A stretch of 64,000 bases of DNA from Sphingobacterium humi (GCF_009768885.1 NZ_WSQA01000003.1:62001-126000), one strand, 5' to 3'. Shown: positions 27,674 to 36,231, numbered from the stretch's first letter. The notes: generated from the letters alone by a model not told the origin. Numbers and translations: made by a program.

Positions 27674-29386
27674 ATGTCGATACAATTTGAAATGTTAAAG
27701 GAGAATTCATCAATTATCAAGGTAATTGGTGTAGGTGGTGGCGGTGGGAATGCCGTAAATCACATGTATAAGCAAGGGATTTCGGGTGTAGATTTCATCG
27801 TGTGCAATACGGATGCGCAAGCATTAGAGTTAAGCCCTATCCCTAACAAGGTGCAATTAGGCGTAAGCTTAACCGAAGGTATGGGTGCCGGTGCAGACCC
27901 TGATGTAGGTGAAAACTCAGCCATCGAAAGTATTGAGGATATCAAACGCATGTTAGGTACCAATACCAAGATGTTGTTTATCACAGCAGGAATGGGTGGT
28001 GGAACGGGTACTGGGGCTAGCCCGGTATTAGCGAAAGCAGCCAAAGAACTTGGAATATTAACGGTTGCGATCGTTACGACTCCCTTTACATTCGAAGGTA
28101 AAAGACGTCGTATGCAAGCTGAGGAAGGTCTTGGCGAGCTACGTAAATATGTAGATTCTTATTTAGTGATTTCTAATGATCGCCTTCGGGAGATTTTTGG
28201 AAACTTAACCATGACAGCAGCCTTTGCGAAAGCGGACGATATACTGACCACCGCTGCAAAAGGTATAGCCGAAATCATTACCATCCCGGGCTATGTGAAC
28301 GTCGATTTTAAAGATGTGCGCACCGTGATGAACGATAGTGGCGTTGCAATCATGGGGAATGCTGTTGCTACAGGTGAGCAACGTGCATTAGATGCGGTAA
28401 CAGGTGCTTTAGCATCACCGTTATTAAAAGACAATGAAATTGAAGGCGCTCGTTATATCCTATTGAACATTACTTCCGGTACACGTGAAGTAACGATGGA
28501 TGAAGTAGCCATTGTAACGGATTACATCCAAGAGAAAGCGGGTCTTTCTGCCGACTTGATCTGGGGTAACTGTATCGATGAGAACTACGACGAAGAGCTT
28601 TCTGTAACTATTATAGCTACGGGCTTTCAAACCGCTGAAGAGCGTGTTAAAGAAAAGGAAAAAGAGAAAATCGCTATTCCTTTAACGCCGGAGGTTTCTA
28701 CCTCGGCCTTTGTAAAACCGGTTTCTCAAAACCAGTTTATCGAGCGCCCGGCAGTAGATCAAAATGCTTTTGTGAAAACTAGCCAGCCGGTTGAAACGCC
28801 AGCAGCACCACAACCGCCGCAAGATCTATTCTCTAACAAAGTAACCAGCAATACGAATGCGACTGCTGCTGTTGCCGAGAATAACGATAAAATTATTCGT
28901 CATACCCTAGAGTTTGACAATACTTCAGATATGGATGAGGTAGAAGAGGATGCAAATCCACACGGCTTCGAGCTGAAAACTTCACCTTCTTTATTCGAGT
29001 TCAAGTTGCCGACTGTTTTTGATGCTTACAAACCGGCCGCTGAACAAGAAGAACCAGCTGAAGAAATCCAAAATGAAATCGAGGAACAATTCCCTGTTGC
29101 CGAAGTTGAATTGGAAGAAGCAAAAAAAGAAGAGATCAACTTCGAAGATCAATTGTTGAAAACGAAAGAGCGCATCTTACGTTTGAAAGAGTTGAGCATG
29201 AAACTGAAATCTTCCAATGGTCTGCAAGAATTAGAAAATGAACCTGCCTACAAAAGAAAGCAGAAGACCTTAGAGGATGTGCCTCATTCTTCGCAATCGC
29301 AGGTGTCTCGTTTCACCCTATCTTTCGACGATGGCGAAACAGAGATCAGACCAAACAACTCGTTTTTACACGACAATGTTGATTAA
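27674..29386 (+). CDS. ftsZ: Cell division protein FtsZ
   Basis: The tubulin-like GTPase (570 residues) polymerises into the Z ring. The tubulin signature GGGTGTGASPVLAKAA near 101-116 binds GTP, and the T7 loop region NVDFKDVRTVMNDSG near 205-220 completes the site on the next subunit. After the core (about 315 residues) comes a long acidic, Pro/Gln-rich linker (about 330-540) and a conserved-looking tail. I chose ATG 27674 (MSIQFEMLKEN) as the normal family start; an upstream TTG at 27641 is unlikely. A 140-bp gap with a palindrome separates it from ftsA. Confidence 0.96.
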   Translation: MSIQFEMLKENSSIIKVIGVGGGGGNAVNHMYKQGISGVDFIVCNTDAQALELSPIPNKVQLGVSLTEGMGAGADPDVGENSAIESIEDIKRMLGTNTKMLFITAGMGGGTGTGASPVLAKAAKELGILTVAIVTTPFTFEGKRRRMQAEEGLGELRKYVDSYLVISNDRLREIFGNLTMTAAFAKADDILTTAAKGIAEIITIPGYVNVDFKDVRTVMNDSGVAIMGNAVATGEQRALDAVTGALASPLLKDNEIEGARYILLNITSGTREVTMDEVAIVTDYIQEKAGLSADLIWGNCIDENYDEELSVTIIATGFQTAEERVKEKEKEKIAIPLTPEVSTSAFVKPVSQNQFIERPAVDQNAFVKTSQPVETPAAPQPPQDLFSNKVTSNTNATAAVAENNDKIIRHTLEFDNTSDMDEVEEDANPHGFELKTSPSLFEFKLPTVFDAYKPAAEQEEPAEEIQNEIEEQFPVAEVELEEAKKEEINFEDQLLKTKERILRLKELSMKLKSSNGLQELENEPAYKRKQKTLEDVPHSSQSQVSRFTLSFDDGETEIRPNNSFLHDNVD

Positions 29387-29407
29387 TCTTATCCTATTTA
29401 ATAAGAA

Positions 29408-29438
29408 AGGGTGGCCTGAGAAGGTCACCTTTTTTTTA
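29408..29438 (+). terminator. Terminator at the end of the dcw cluster
   Basis: GGTGGCC and GGTCACC pair (one G-U wobble) around TGAGAA, followed by eight T. Confidence 0.85.
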
Positions 29439-29448
29439 TGCTGCTGTT

Positions 29449-29477
29449 TTGATATTTCAAAAAAGATGTTAATTTTA
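29449..29477 (+). promoter_or_regulatory. Predicted promoter of the histone H1-like gene
   Basis: TTG at 29449-29451, an 18-nt spacer and TAATTTTA at 29470-29477, close to TAnnTTTG. Confidence 0.4.
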
Positions 29478-29515
29478 AGGTAGTTACTAATTTTAAATTC
29501 ATAAAACTAACAGTT

Positions 29516-29701
29516 ATGGCAAGTATTGATAAATTTAAAGAACTAAAATCACTTATCGACGGATTAGAGGGTGATGCTGAAAAATTCTATGCTAAAGGCA
29601 ACAGTGCAGCGGGTACCCGAGTAAGAAAAGGACTGCAAGACATTAAAACCTTATCGCAGTCTTTGCGTCTGGGAATTCAGGAATTAAAGAACAAAAAATA
29701 A
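29516..29701 (+). CDS. Small histone H1-like DNA-binding protein
   Basis: This 61-residue helical, lysine-rich protein (start MASIDKFKELKSLIDGLEG; end LKNKK) fits the short Hc1/histone H1-like family widespread in Bacteroidota, thought to bind DNA as nucleoid proteins. The conserved middle GNSAAGTRVRKGLQDIK is typical. It has its own promoter-like sequence and terminator and so is a single-gene unit. Confidence 0.8.
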   Translation: MASIDKFKELKSLIDGLEGDAEKFYAKGNSAAGTRVRKGLQDIKTLSQSLRLGIQELKNKK

Positions 29702-29729
29702 GCTGTTCTCTCGTTCTTGTTACATTCTA

Positions 29730-29749
29730 AGCCCGTCAGGGCTTTTTTT
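29730..29749 (+). terminator. Terminator of the histone H1-like gene
   Basis: AGCCC-GTCA-GGGCT hairpin followed by seven T. Confidence 0.85.
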
Positions 29750-29778
29750 ATGCAATAATTTTTGATAATTTCAAGGCT

Positions 29779-30918
29779 ATGAAAGCGATACAAAACCCCA
29801 TATGGTTGATGAGTTCAGCCTACGATAAATTAGACCAAGCCGAACTGTTAGACGTGGCCGTGGCCAACAAGGTGCAAGGCATCGACCTCTGTGTGTTCCG
29901 CGAAGACGGAACCCGGGAAGATCATACGGCAACCCATTTGAATTATGAAGGCTTTAATCCGGATGCCGCCAAAGAAACGATAGACCGCTTCAATGCCAAA
30001 GGTTTGGGCCTATCCTTAGGGGCCTTTGAAAATATGATCGGTGGTGATGAAGCGGAACGCGTAAAGAACCAGAACCACCTCCTCAAGCTTATTCGTATTG
30101 CCTACCTGCTTGGAGGCGATGAAAATGATGTGAAGGTAGGAACCTTTGTAGGCTATAACCATCAGTTGGGCAATGAGATCGATGGCTTCCAGAAAAACCT
30201 GGAAGAATACCAACGTATCTTTACGCCTATTATTAAGTATGCCGAAGACCTGGGCGTAACGGTAGTGTATGAGAACTGCCCGATGGAAGGCTGGCGCTCG
30301 TCTCGTTACAGCAGTACCTTTAATAACCTGCCGGGGGTATTGGCAGCCCGCAAGCTGATGTATGCCCTCATCCCTAGCCAGGCACACGGCGAAATATACG
30401 ATCCTTCGCACGATATCTGGCAAAACATAGATCCGGTAGAGGTGATCAAAGCAATGGATATAAACCGCTTAAAACGCGTCCACGTAAAAACTACCAAGAT
30501 GAACCATAATGCAGCCCGTATCGAGTGGGGCGGTATGTATCCGATGCAACAGGTAGACCCTGCCTTGGCGGCAAAAGCCGGTGTCAGTACCCCGCAGCAC
30601 GATTGGGATCGCCATCATTATACCGCTATGTTGCCCGGCTTTGGCGGTACTGACGATATGGATTGGAATGCCTTCGTCAACATCATTCACGAGCGCGGCT
30701 TTAGCGGCCCGTTTGAAATCGAAAACGAAGCGAAAAACTCCAAGGATACCCAAAATATGGCGGCCATCAACCAGGGCGCACAGGCCTGCGTCAATTTCTT
30801 AGCCCCTTTATTATGGGATCTTCATAGCGATGGGTACCATTACAGCAATCCAGCGCCTTTAAAACAGGTGCAGCGGAAGGATATACCCGTGGTCGATATG
30901 GCGCATCTCAGTAAATAA
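29779..30918 (+). CDS. Sugar phosphate isomerase/epimerase family protein (xylose isomerase-like TIM barrel)
   Basis: The 379-residue protein looks like an AP-endonuclease-2/xylose isomerase-type barrel. Probable metal ligands lie in VVYENCPMEGW (Glu, near 155), EIYDPSHDIW (Asp/His, near 207), HVKTTKMNHNAARIEWG (His near 232) and a late FEIENEA (Glu, near 314). There is no signal peptide. The family acts on diverse sugars and inositols, so the substrate cannot be named. No sugar transport or catabolic gene lies next to it. Confidence 0.75.
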   Translation: MKAIQNPIWLMSSAYDKLDQAELLDVAVANKVQGIDLCVFREDGTREDHTATHLNYEGFNPDAAKETIDRFNAKGLGLSLGAFENMIGGDEAERVKNQNHLLKLIRIAYLLGGDENDVKVGTFVGYNHQLGNEIDGFQKNLEEYQRIFTPIIKYAEDLGVTVVYENCPMEGWRSSRYSSTFNNLPGVLAARKLMYALIPSQAHGEIYDPSHDIWQNIDPVEVIKAMDINRLKRVHVKTTKMNHNAARIEWGGMYPMQQVDPALAAKAGVSTPQHDWDRHHYTAMLPGFGGTDDMDWNAFVNIIHERGFSGPFEIENEAKNSKDTQNMAAINQGAQACVNFLAPLLWDLHSDGYHYSNPAPLKQVQRKDIPVVDMAHLSK

Positions 30919-30942
30919 AGGCAGGTTTAGGCCAAAAGCATA

Positions 30943-30972
30943 AAAAAAGAGTAGGGGAACCTACTCTTTTTC
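30943..30972. terminator. Bidirectional terminator between the isomerase and the response regulator
   Basis: AAAAAAGAGTAGG-GGAA-CCTACTCTTTTT is an almost perfect inverted repeat with A and T tracts on both sides. The stop codon of the minus-strand gene (30961-30963) is inside the stem. Confidence 0.8.
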
Positions 30973-31605
30973 TGCATGTATCTTAAATAAAGCAATCAAA
31001 TCTGGAATGTTGTGCACGCCAAGTTTCTCGAATATACGGCTCTTGTAGGTGCTGACGGTCGAGGAGCTTAGGTTTAAGCGGCTCGATACCTCAATAATGC
31101 CCAAGCCTTCAATCAAGTGGCGGGCCACATCCATCTCCCGGTTAGAGAGCTTATATAAAGGGTTCAAGCTATCGATTTTCGATTTGCTTGTCGTTAACTT
31201 TTGTACATATAAGTCTTTTATGGCGTCCGACATGTACTTACCCCGCTCAAAAATACTGTTGATGGCGTTGGTAAATTCCGTCATGCTGGTTGTTTTGTTT
31301 ACATAACCTGCTGCACCCGCTTCAATATAGCGCAGGGCGTAAAGGCTTTCATCATAAGAAGAGAAGACCAAAATCTTCAAATCCGGTTGGATCCCGAGTA
31401 ATTCCTTGATGACCTTGATGTTATTTCCGCCCGGCATGTTGATGTCCAACAAGAGCAAATCAAAGTTTCCGTTTGATAATTTGGCATAAACTTCATCATA
31501 GGTTTCAGCATGTACAATCTCCGTGTTCTTTAATGTCTCTTTAATGGCTGTCGATACGCCCAAACGAACAATGATATGGTCATCAGCTATTAGTATTTTT
31601 TTCAT
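30961..31605 (-). CDS. NarL/FixJ-family response regulator
   Basis: The 214-residue protein has a receiver domain (about 1-120) with acidic pocket (ADDH), phospho-acceptor Asp in LLLDINMPGG near 54 and a Lys in YVNKTTS near 105, then a LuxR-type helix-turn-helix (about 148-205; LSNREMDVARHLIEGLG...STVSTYKSRIFEKLGV). It should bind DNA on phosphorylation. No histidine kinase is adjacent, so the partner is unknown. A -7-like TATATTTG lies at 31717-31710 (minus), about 105 nt upstream. Confidence 0.9.
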   Translation of the reverse strand: MKKILIADDHIIVRLGVSTAIKETLKNTEIVHAETYDEVYAKLSNGNFDLLLLDINMPGGNNIKVIKELLGIQPDLKILVFSSYDESLYALRYIEAGAAGYVNKTTSMTEFTNAINSIFERGKYMSDAIKDLYVQKLTTSKSKIDSLNPLYKLSNREMDVARHLIEGLGIIEVSSRLNLSSSTVSTYKSRIFEKLGVHNIPDLIALFKIHAEKE

Positions 31606-31959
31606 GTATCTGCTGTTACTTTCTGGTCTTGAATATATTGTTTTTTAATAAACTTTTCGCTACTGTAAGCAACTTGTTGCAAAAAGAAGTACCAGTTAAA
31701 TTATTAATTCAAATATAATTAATTTAAATAGACTTCCTTGTTATTCTCGCTGTTATAGTATATAAATATAATAGTTTATTCGTTTTCGTCCATGATAATA
31801 TTAAACATTTTTCGCGAACAACCACTTTTAGGTATATTTTGATAGGTATATTTCGTAAATTATTTTAATATATGGCAATAAACCGCTTTTTTTGTGCTTT
31901 GCACTAATGTATTTTAAAGCAACAACAAAGTTTTTTCACTTAACAGCTTAATTAAAATT
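31606..31959. other. AT-rich gap upstream of mscL and the response regulator
   Basis: This 354-bp region has no gene that I can support. It is strongly AT-rich and should carry the promoters of both divergent genes; only the minus -7-like TATATTTG (31710-31717) stands out. Confidence 0.5.
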
Positions 31960-32367
31960 ATGGGTTTTTTTAAAGAGTTTAAAGAGTTTGCCATGCGTGG
32001 CAGCGTCATCGACCTTGCTGTCGGTGTGGTTATCGGTGGTGCCTTTGGCAAAATTGTTACCGCTTTGGTTGACAATATCATTATGCCACCAATCGGTTAC
32101 CTCACTGGAGGAATTGATTTCTCCAGCATGAAGTATGTGTTAAAAGAAGGAAATGAAGCTGCCGGTGTTGCCGAAGTAGCCATTGGGTATGGTACATTTA
32201 TTAATGTATTGATCCAATTTATCATTATCGCTTTCTGTATTTTCTTGGTCATTAAAGGGATCAACTCGTTGAAGCGCGAGAAACCTGCAGAGCCGGAAGC
32301 AGCGCCTGCGCCTAGTAAGGAAGAAGCCTTGTTGGCGGAAATCCGCGATATCCTAAAGAATAAATAA
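31960..32367 (+). CDS. mscL: Large-conductance mechanosensitive channel
   Basis: The 135-residue protein has the N-terminal amphipathic start and first pore helix ([38 protein letters not shown]), a periplasmic loop, a second TM (about 85-107) and a charged cytosolic helix. MscL releases solutes on hypo-osmotic shock. Length and motif are typical. Confidence 0.97.
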   Translation: MGFFKEFKEFAMRGSVIDLAVGVVIGGAFGKIVTALVDNIIMPPIGYLTGGIDFSSMKYVLKEGNEAAGVAEVAIGYGTFINVLIQFIIIAFCIFLVIKGINSLKREKPAEPEAAPAPSKEEALLAEIRDILKNK

Positions 32368-32381
32368 GGACATTTTACCAT

Positions 32382-32430
32382 TTAAAAAGCAAATTATCGG
32401 GGTTCTATGCCTCAATAGTTTGCTTTTTTT
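32382..32430 (+). terminator. Probable terminator of mscL
   Basis: AAAAAGCAAA pairs with TTTGCTTTTT across a loop of about 25 nt, with a seven-T tail. Confidence 0.6.
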
Positions 32431-32449
32431 ATTATTTATGATTTCACTG

Positions 32450-32480
32450 TTGCGGAATTGTGAAATAAACTTTATTTTTG
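32450..32480 (+). promoter_or_regulatory. Predicted promoter of rpmH-rnpA
   Basis: TTG at 32450-32452, a 20-nt spacer and TATTTTTG at 32473-32480; a full match to the Bacteroidota consensus. Confidence 0.75.
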
Positions 32481-32537
32481 CATTCCTCTTCGGAGGGAGA
32501 AATTGATTAAAAGTATTAAAACAAGCATAAGAGCGTC

Positions 32538-32696
32538 ATGAAGAGAACATTCCAACCTTCACAAAGAAAAAGAAGAAATAAACACGGTTTCAGAGAGCGT
32601 ATGAGCTCTGCAAATGGTAGAAGAGTATTAGCTTCTCGTAGAGCTAAAGGTAGAAAACGTCTTTCGGTTTCTGACGAAGGCCGCCACAAAGGGTAA
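32538..32696 (+). CDS. rpmH: 50S ribosomal protein L34
   Basis: A 52-residue basic protein, start [20 protein letters not shown] and then [20 protein letters not shown], the L34 signature. The tail [12 protein letters not shown] is a short extension common in Bacteroidota. It is followed by rnpA, the usual order. Confidence 0.98.
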   Translation: MKRTFQPSQRKRRNKHGFRERMSSANGRRVLASRRAKGRKRLSVSDEGRHKG

Positions 32697-32750
32697 TCTA
32701 TTCGGTCTCCGGTGAACAGTGGGCCGAGCTTAAATGTGCCGGATCTATTC

Positions 32751-33164
32751 ATGGAGATGAAAAAATATACATTTACTAAAGAAGAACGATTATGCAGCAA
32801 AAGGTTGATAGACGACCTTTTCCATAATGGTTCTTCTTTTGTTGTGTATCCGTTCCGGGTCATCTATAGCGTAGCTACCGACGCTTTGCCCCAACCTGCA
32901 CAAGTTATTGTTTCTGTTTCCAAACGTCGTTTTAAGCGGGCCGTTATGCGCAATCGCTTGAAGCGCTTGTTGCGTGAATGTTATCGCTACGAAAAACAGG
33001 AACTCTATACGTTTTTGAACGAACATTCCCTACATTTGCTGTTGGCCATACAGTATGTTGCTAAGGAGGAAATCCCCTTTGCCGAACTGCAGGTCAAGAT
33101 GAAACAGCTAATGCTAAAATTAACTCATGAACTTGCTGCGCTTCCTATGGGAAAAGATCATTAA
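32751..33164 (+). CDS. rnpA: Ribonuclease P protein component
   Basis: The 137-residue protein assists the RNase P RNA in maturing tRNA 5' ends. The RNR motif region ([21 protein letters not shown], near 60-80 of this start) is diagnostic. Two close ATGs (32751, 32757) are possible; an earlier GTG at 32712 is less likely. It overlaps yidD by 38 bp. Confidence 0.92.
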   Translation: MEMKKYTFTKEERLCSKRLIDDLFHNGSSFVVYPFRVIYSVATDALPQPAQVIVSVSKRRFKRAVMRNRLKRLLRECYRYEKQELYTFLNEHSLHLLLAIQYVAKEEIPFAELQVKMKQLMLKLTHELAALPMGKDH

Positions 33165-33381
33165 GAAACCTTTACAGGTTCTCTTTTTGTTGATTATCCG
33201 CTTCTATCAGCTATTTATCTCACCCTTCCTGGGTGCCAATTGCCGATATACGCCCACCTGTTCCCAATATGGTAAAGAAGCCATTCAAAAATACGGCCCT
33301 TTTAAGGGCGGCTGGCTTACCATCAAACGCATCGTCAGTTGTAATCCCTGGGGTGGTCATGGCCACGATCCTGTACCTTAA
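33127..33381 (+). CDS. yidD: Membrane protein insertion efficiency factor YidD
   Basis: The 84-residue protein has a hydrophobic N-terminal helix ([19 protein letters not shown]), then [24 protein letters not shown] and NPWGGHG, typical of YidD. It helps YidC insert inner-membrane proteins. yidC is not within this window although rnpA and rpmH are. Confidence 0.95.
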   Translation: MNLLRFLWEKIIKKPLQVLFLLIIRFYQLFISPFLGANCRYTPTCSQYGKEAIQKYGPFKGGWLTIKRIVSCNPWGGHGHDPVP

Positions 33382-33387
33382 TACATC

Positions 33388-34098
33388 ATGTCAGCTATCT
33401 ATATCCTATCCATTGAAACCGCCACACCATTGTGTTCGGTGTCCCTTGCTAAAAACGGAGAAACTATCCATAGCCTATTAGGCCCCGAGCCCAATATGCA
33501 TGCCAGCTCCTTAACCTGCTTTATCGAGCAGTTGTTAAGCGAGGCGCAGGTTAGTATGCAGCAATTGCATGCCGTAGCGGTAAGTAAAGGACCGGGTTCT
33601 TATACGGGTTTGCGCATCGGCGTGTCAGTTGCCAAAGGCTTATGCTACGCCCTGGATATCCCCTTGATTGCCATCAATACCTTAGATGCCATGTTTATGG
33701 GCTTCCGACAACAGTATTCCCAAACGGAAGGAAAACAGTTGTTTTTACCGATGATCGATGCCCGTCGGCAGGAGGTTTATACTAAATTGCTGCAAGCTAA
33801 TGGCGAGCTGTTGGAAGAAACCAAAGCTTTGATTGTCGATCGGCAGAGTTTTGATACTTATTTGGCAGAAGGGTATACACTGATCTTGTTTGGTTCGGGT
33901 GCTGATAAGTTTGAAGCGTTATTTCAAGGCGAGGAGCGCATTCAGGTTGTTCCGGCATTTGATAGTGTAGCAGGTTTTCAAGATGCGGAAGCCTATGCCA
34001 AGTATCAGCAGGGTCAATTTGAAGATGTGGCTTATTTTGAGCCTTATTACCTGAAAGAATTTATGCTGAGCACGCCGAAGAAGTTGCCATTCTTATAG
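33388..34098 (+). CDS. tsaB: tRNA threonylcarbamoyladenosine biosynthesis protein TsaB
   Basis: The 236-residue ASKHA-fold protein starts ILSIETATPLCSVSL and has KGPGSYTGLRIGVSVAKGL near 66-85, the TsaB hallmark. It is the non-catalytic partner of TsaD (3.0 kb) in t6A synthesis. Its 3' end overlaps corA by 6 bp in convergent orientation. Confidence 0.95.
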   Translation: MSAIYILSIETATPLCSVSLAKNGETIHSLLGPEPNMHASSLTCFIEQLLSEAQVSMQQLHAVAVSKGPGSYTGLRIGVSVAKGLCYALDIPLIAINTLDAMFMGFRQQYSQTEGKQLFLPMIDARRQEVYTKLLQANGELLEETKALIVDRQSFDTYLAEGYTLILFGSGADKFEALFQGEERIQVVPAFDSVAGFQDAEAYAKYQQGQFEDVAYFEPYYLKEFMLSTPKKLPFL

Positions 34099-34998
34099 CC
34101 ATTTTTTTCGCTTAAACCAGATGTAAATAATCAGGGAAAGCACAAACATGGCCCCGATAACCATCGGGTAGCCATAATACCATTCCAGTTCAGGCATGAA
34201 TTTGAAGTTCATGCCGTAAACCCCCACGATAAACGTTAAAGGCATAAAGAATACCGAGATGATGGTCAGTGTCCGCATGATCTCATTGGTATGGTTGGAT
34301 TCGATATTGAAATAGATCGATAAGAGCTGGGCAGTATTCTCGCCAATATTCCGATACAGGGTGCTGGTCCTTGAGTACAGGTCGCGCAAATCTTGCGTAT
34401 AGATGTTCTGGTATTCCGGCATATGGAAATAATCGACAATATCCTTGTAGAAGGTCAGGATAATCCGAATCAGGTCAATCTGTCGCTTCAGGTAATACAA
34501 GCGCTTCAGGAAGGGCTTACGACGATTGTGCAGGAAAACCACCTCCTCGTACTCATCTAGCTTAACCGATAGGTTGTTCATCACCTTGTTTTCGAAAGTC
34601 TTTAGCGAAGAGGATACCAAGGTGTTGATTAAGCTCTTGCTCGATTTAAACTTCTTATTGCTTTTATCCAAGGCTACTAATTCCTCCAACATCGGGATTT
34701 CATTGCGATGGGCGGTGATGAGGAAGTCTGCATCGTAAAAAATAGAAATCCGATTGGTGATTTCCACCATTTGATCCGAGCTCTCCGGGAAGTCCTCGGC
34801 AATGAATCGGATAATCAGAAAATGGTAATGGTCAAATTCCTCAATCTTAGGCAGGTGTCCCGTTTCCAGGCAGTCCTTAATCGAAGCGTCGTTGAGGTTA
34901 TAGCGAGGTTTTAAGGTCTCGAAATCAGCCATAATCGGGTTCACGATGTCAAACCAATCGAAGCCATGTTGCTCTTTGTATAAAATTTGTCTTACCAT
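34093..34998 (-). CDS. corA: CorA-family magnesium/cobalt channel
   Basis: The 301-residue protein has a large cytosolic helical domain, then two TM helices near the C-terminus (about 240-262 and 274-294). The ion-selectivity motif YGMNF follows the first TM, as in CorA. The C-terminal tail is Lys-rich (KRKKWL). Confidence 0.93.
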   Translation of the reverse strand: MVRQILYKEQHGFDWFDIVNPIMADFETLKPRYNLNDASIKDCLETGHLPKIEEFDHYHFLIIRFIAEDFPESSDQMVEITNRISIFYDADFLITAHRNEIPMLEELVALDKSNKKFKSSKSLINTLVSSSLKTFENKVMNNLSVKLDEYEEVVFLHNRRKPFLKRLYYLKRQIDLIRIILTFYKDIVDYFHMPEYQNIYTQDLRDLYSRTSTLYRNIGENTAQLLSIYFNIESNHTNEIMRTLTIISVFFMPLTFIVGVYGMNFKFMPELEWYYGYPMVIGAMFVLSLIIYIWFKRKKWL

Positions 34999-35100
34999 AG
35001 TACAATGCAGCTTGAAATTAATCAGTTTTTAGGGAAAATCAAAGGGAAAATGTTAAGGCTTGCTATGGTTTTTGATTAAGACAGCTTTTGTGTTGAAGCA

Positions 35101-35157
35101 TTTTAGATCCCTTTCACTCCCCTTTCACAGCCGTATTAATCCCCTTTGCAATGGGGT
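35101..35157 (-). repeat. Second dispersed repeat family, copy B
   Basis: On the minus strand this gives CCCCATTGCAAAGGGG, TTAATACGG, and GAAAGGGGAGTGAAAGGGAT, matching the element at 8537-8597 with a few changes. Confidence 0.7.
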
Positions 35158-35201
35158 AGGAAATGGGGGAGGTTGGGGTGGTATTAGCTTTTCTTCTTGC
35201 T

Positions 35202-35254
35202 GTCATCGTGCTGTCATCGTGAGCGGAGTCGAACGACTGGTACGTCAATGCAAT
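35202..35254 (+). repeat. 42-bp dispersed repeat, copy 4, with a GTCATCGT lead copy
   Basis: GTCATCGT at 35202 and the full element at 35213-35254, same as copy 3 at 8286-8338. Confidence 0.85.
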
Positions 35255-35419
35255 CAGCAATACCGACTCCATTTCATTACCGTCCAATAAATTTTGCAAA
35301 CATTTTGCCCTCTCACGATGACAGTACCTAGTACAGCACGTAATAACGCGCTCTAGAAGCGAGTGACAGTACGTAAAAAAGCGTCATAGCAGGGCGATGA
35401 TAGCAAGTAATAAAACGCC

Positions 35420-35452
35420 ATGGCAACGCGATGGCAAATTGATGGCAAGGTG
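35420..35452 (+). repeat. 11-bp tandem repeat
   Basis: ATGGCAACGCG, ATGGCAAATTG and ATGGCAAGGTG in exact 11-bp register. Weaker copies (ATAGCAGGGCG, ATGATAGCAAG) lie just upstream. Confidence 0.55.
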
Positions 35453-35459
35453 ATCGTAC

Positions 35460-35494
35460 TGACGTACCAGTCGTTCGACTCCGCTCACGATGAC
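35460..35494 (-). repeat. 42-bp dispersed repeat, inverted copy 5 (partial)
   Basis: TGACGTACCAGTCG...CACGATGAC is the reverse complement of most of the element at 35213, separated by about 205 bp, so the pair can form a long stem-loop. Confidence 0.8.
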
Positions 35495-35539
35495 AGCACG
35501 ATGACAGCACGATGAAAAAGTGATTAGAACAAAACAAAA

Positions 35540-35566
35540 ACAGGCCAATGGAAATCTCCATTGGCC
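35540..35566 (-). terminator. Terminator of the OmpH-like gene
   Basis: CAGGCCAATGGA and TCCATTGGCCTG form a perfect 12-bp stem with a 4-nt loop; on the minus strand TTTTTGTTTTG follows. Confidence 0.85.
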
Positions 35567-35593
35567 TGCCTTTTCGCAAGTAGTATTACCTGC

Positions 35594-36202
35594 TTATTTT
35601 TTCTCTGCGGCTTGCGTAGCTTTGTATTCTTTGTTCAGTTCGCCGATTACAGATTTTGTGATATCTGCGTTTGGATCTGCGTAAAGCACAGCAGGGTTTG
35701 TTTTAGAGTAAGTTAACACGAATTTATACCCGTTTTCTTCGGCGTGTTTTTTCAAGTAATCGGTGATGCTGGTATACACTTTATTGAATTCGGTGTTTTC
35801 ATCTTGCGCGATGGACTGGCTCGCGTTTTGGTCTAGGCGTTGCAATTCTTGCTGACGTCTTACCAAACGCTCTTCTGTTGCTTGGCGATCTGTTGCACTC
35901 ATGGTACCGGCTTTTTGTTGGTAGTCGGCAACTTCACGTTGGTAAGCTTGGCTTTTAGACTGTAGGTCGGTTTGTGCTTTCTTCACTTTAGCTTCCAGCT
36001 TCGCACGGATATCTTTGAAATATTGGTATTGCTCTGAAAGAGAGTCAGAATTTACATAAACAATTTTCTCTTGTTTTACTTCGGTGCTGCTTGTTGCGGC
36101 AGGTGCTGCCGGGTTTGTTGCTTTGGTTTCGCCTTGTTGATTACATGCAACAACCGCTGCTGTCGCTAACACCCCTAGTGTTAATTTTACTATTTTATTC
36201 AT
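35594..36202 (-). CDS. OmpH/Skp-family chaperone-like lipoprotein
   Basis: The 202-residue protein has a lipoprotein signal peptide with lipobox AVVAC (Cys20), a Thr/Ala/Pro-rich linker and a helical-hairpin Skp-like domain (about 48-195; IVYVNSDSLSEQYQYFKDI, then long coiled-coil arms). Skp-type proteins guard unfolded outer-membrane proteins in the periplasm, usually as soluble trimers. Here the Cys suggests a membrane-tethered form. A terminator lies downstream and TAGGTTTG (36239-36232, minus) is a probable -7 box. Confidence 0.85.
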   Translation of the reverse strand: MNKIVKLTLGVLATAAVVACNQQGETKATNPAAPAATSSTEVKQEKIVYVNSDSLSEQYQYFKDIRAKLEAKVKKAQTDLQSKSQAYQREVADYQQKAGTMSATDRQATEERLVRRQQELQRLDQNASQSIAQDENTEFNKVYTSITDYLKKHAEENGYKFVLTYSKTNPAVLYADPNADITKSVIGELNKEYKATQAAEKK

Positions 36203-36231
36203 TCTGCTGTGTTTTTCAATTTTATAAACGA

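Noticed and set aside
29779..30918. Mannonate dehydratase (UxuA)
   Set aside because: The TIM-barrel look is similar, but the length, the VVYENCPMEGW and HVKTTKMN motifs and lack of uxuA signatures fit the sugar isomerase/epimerase family better.
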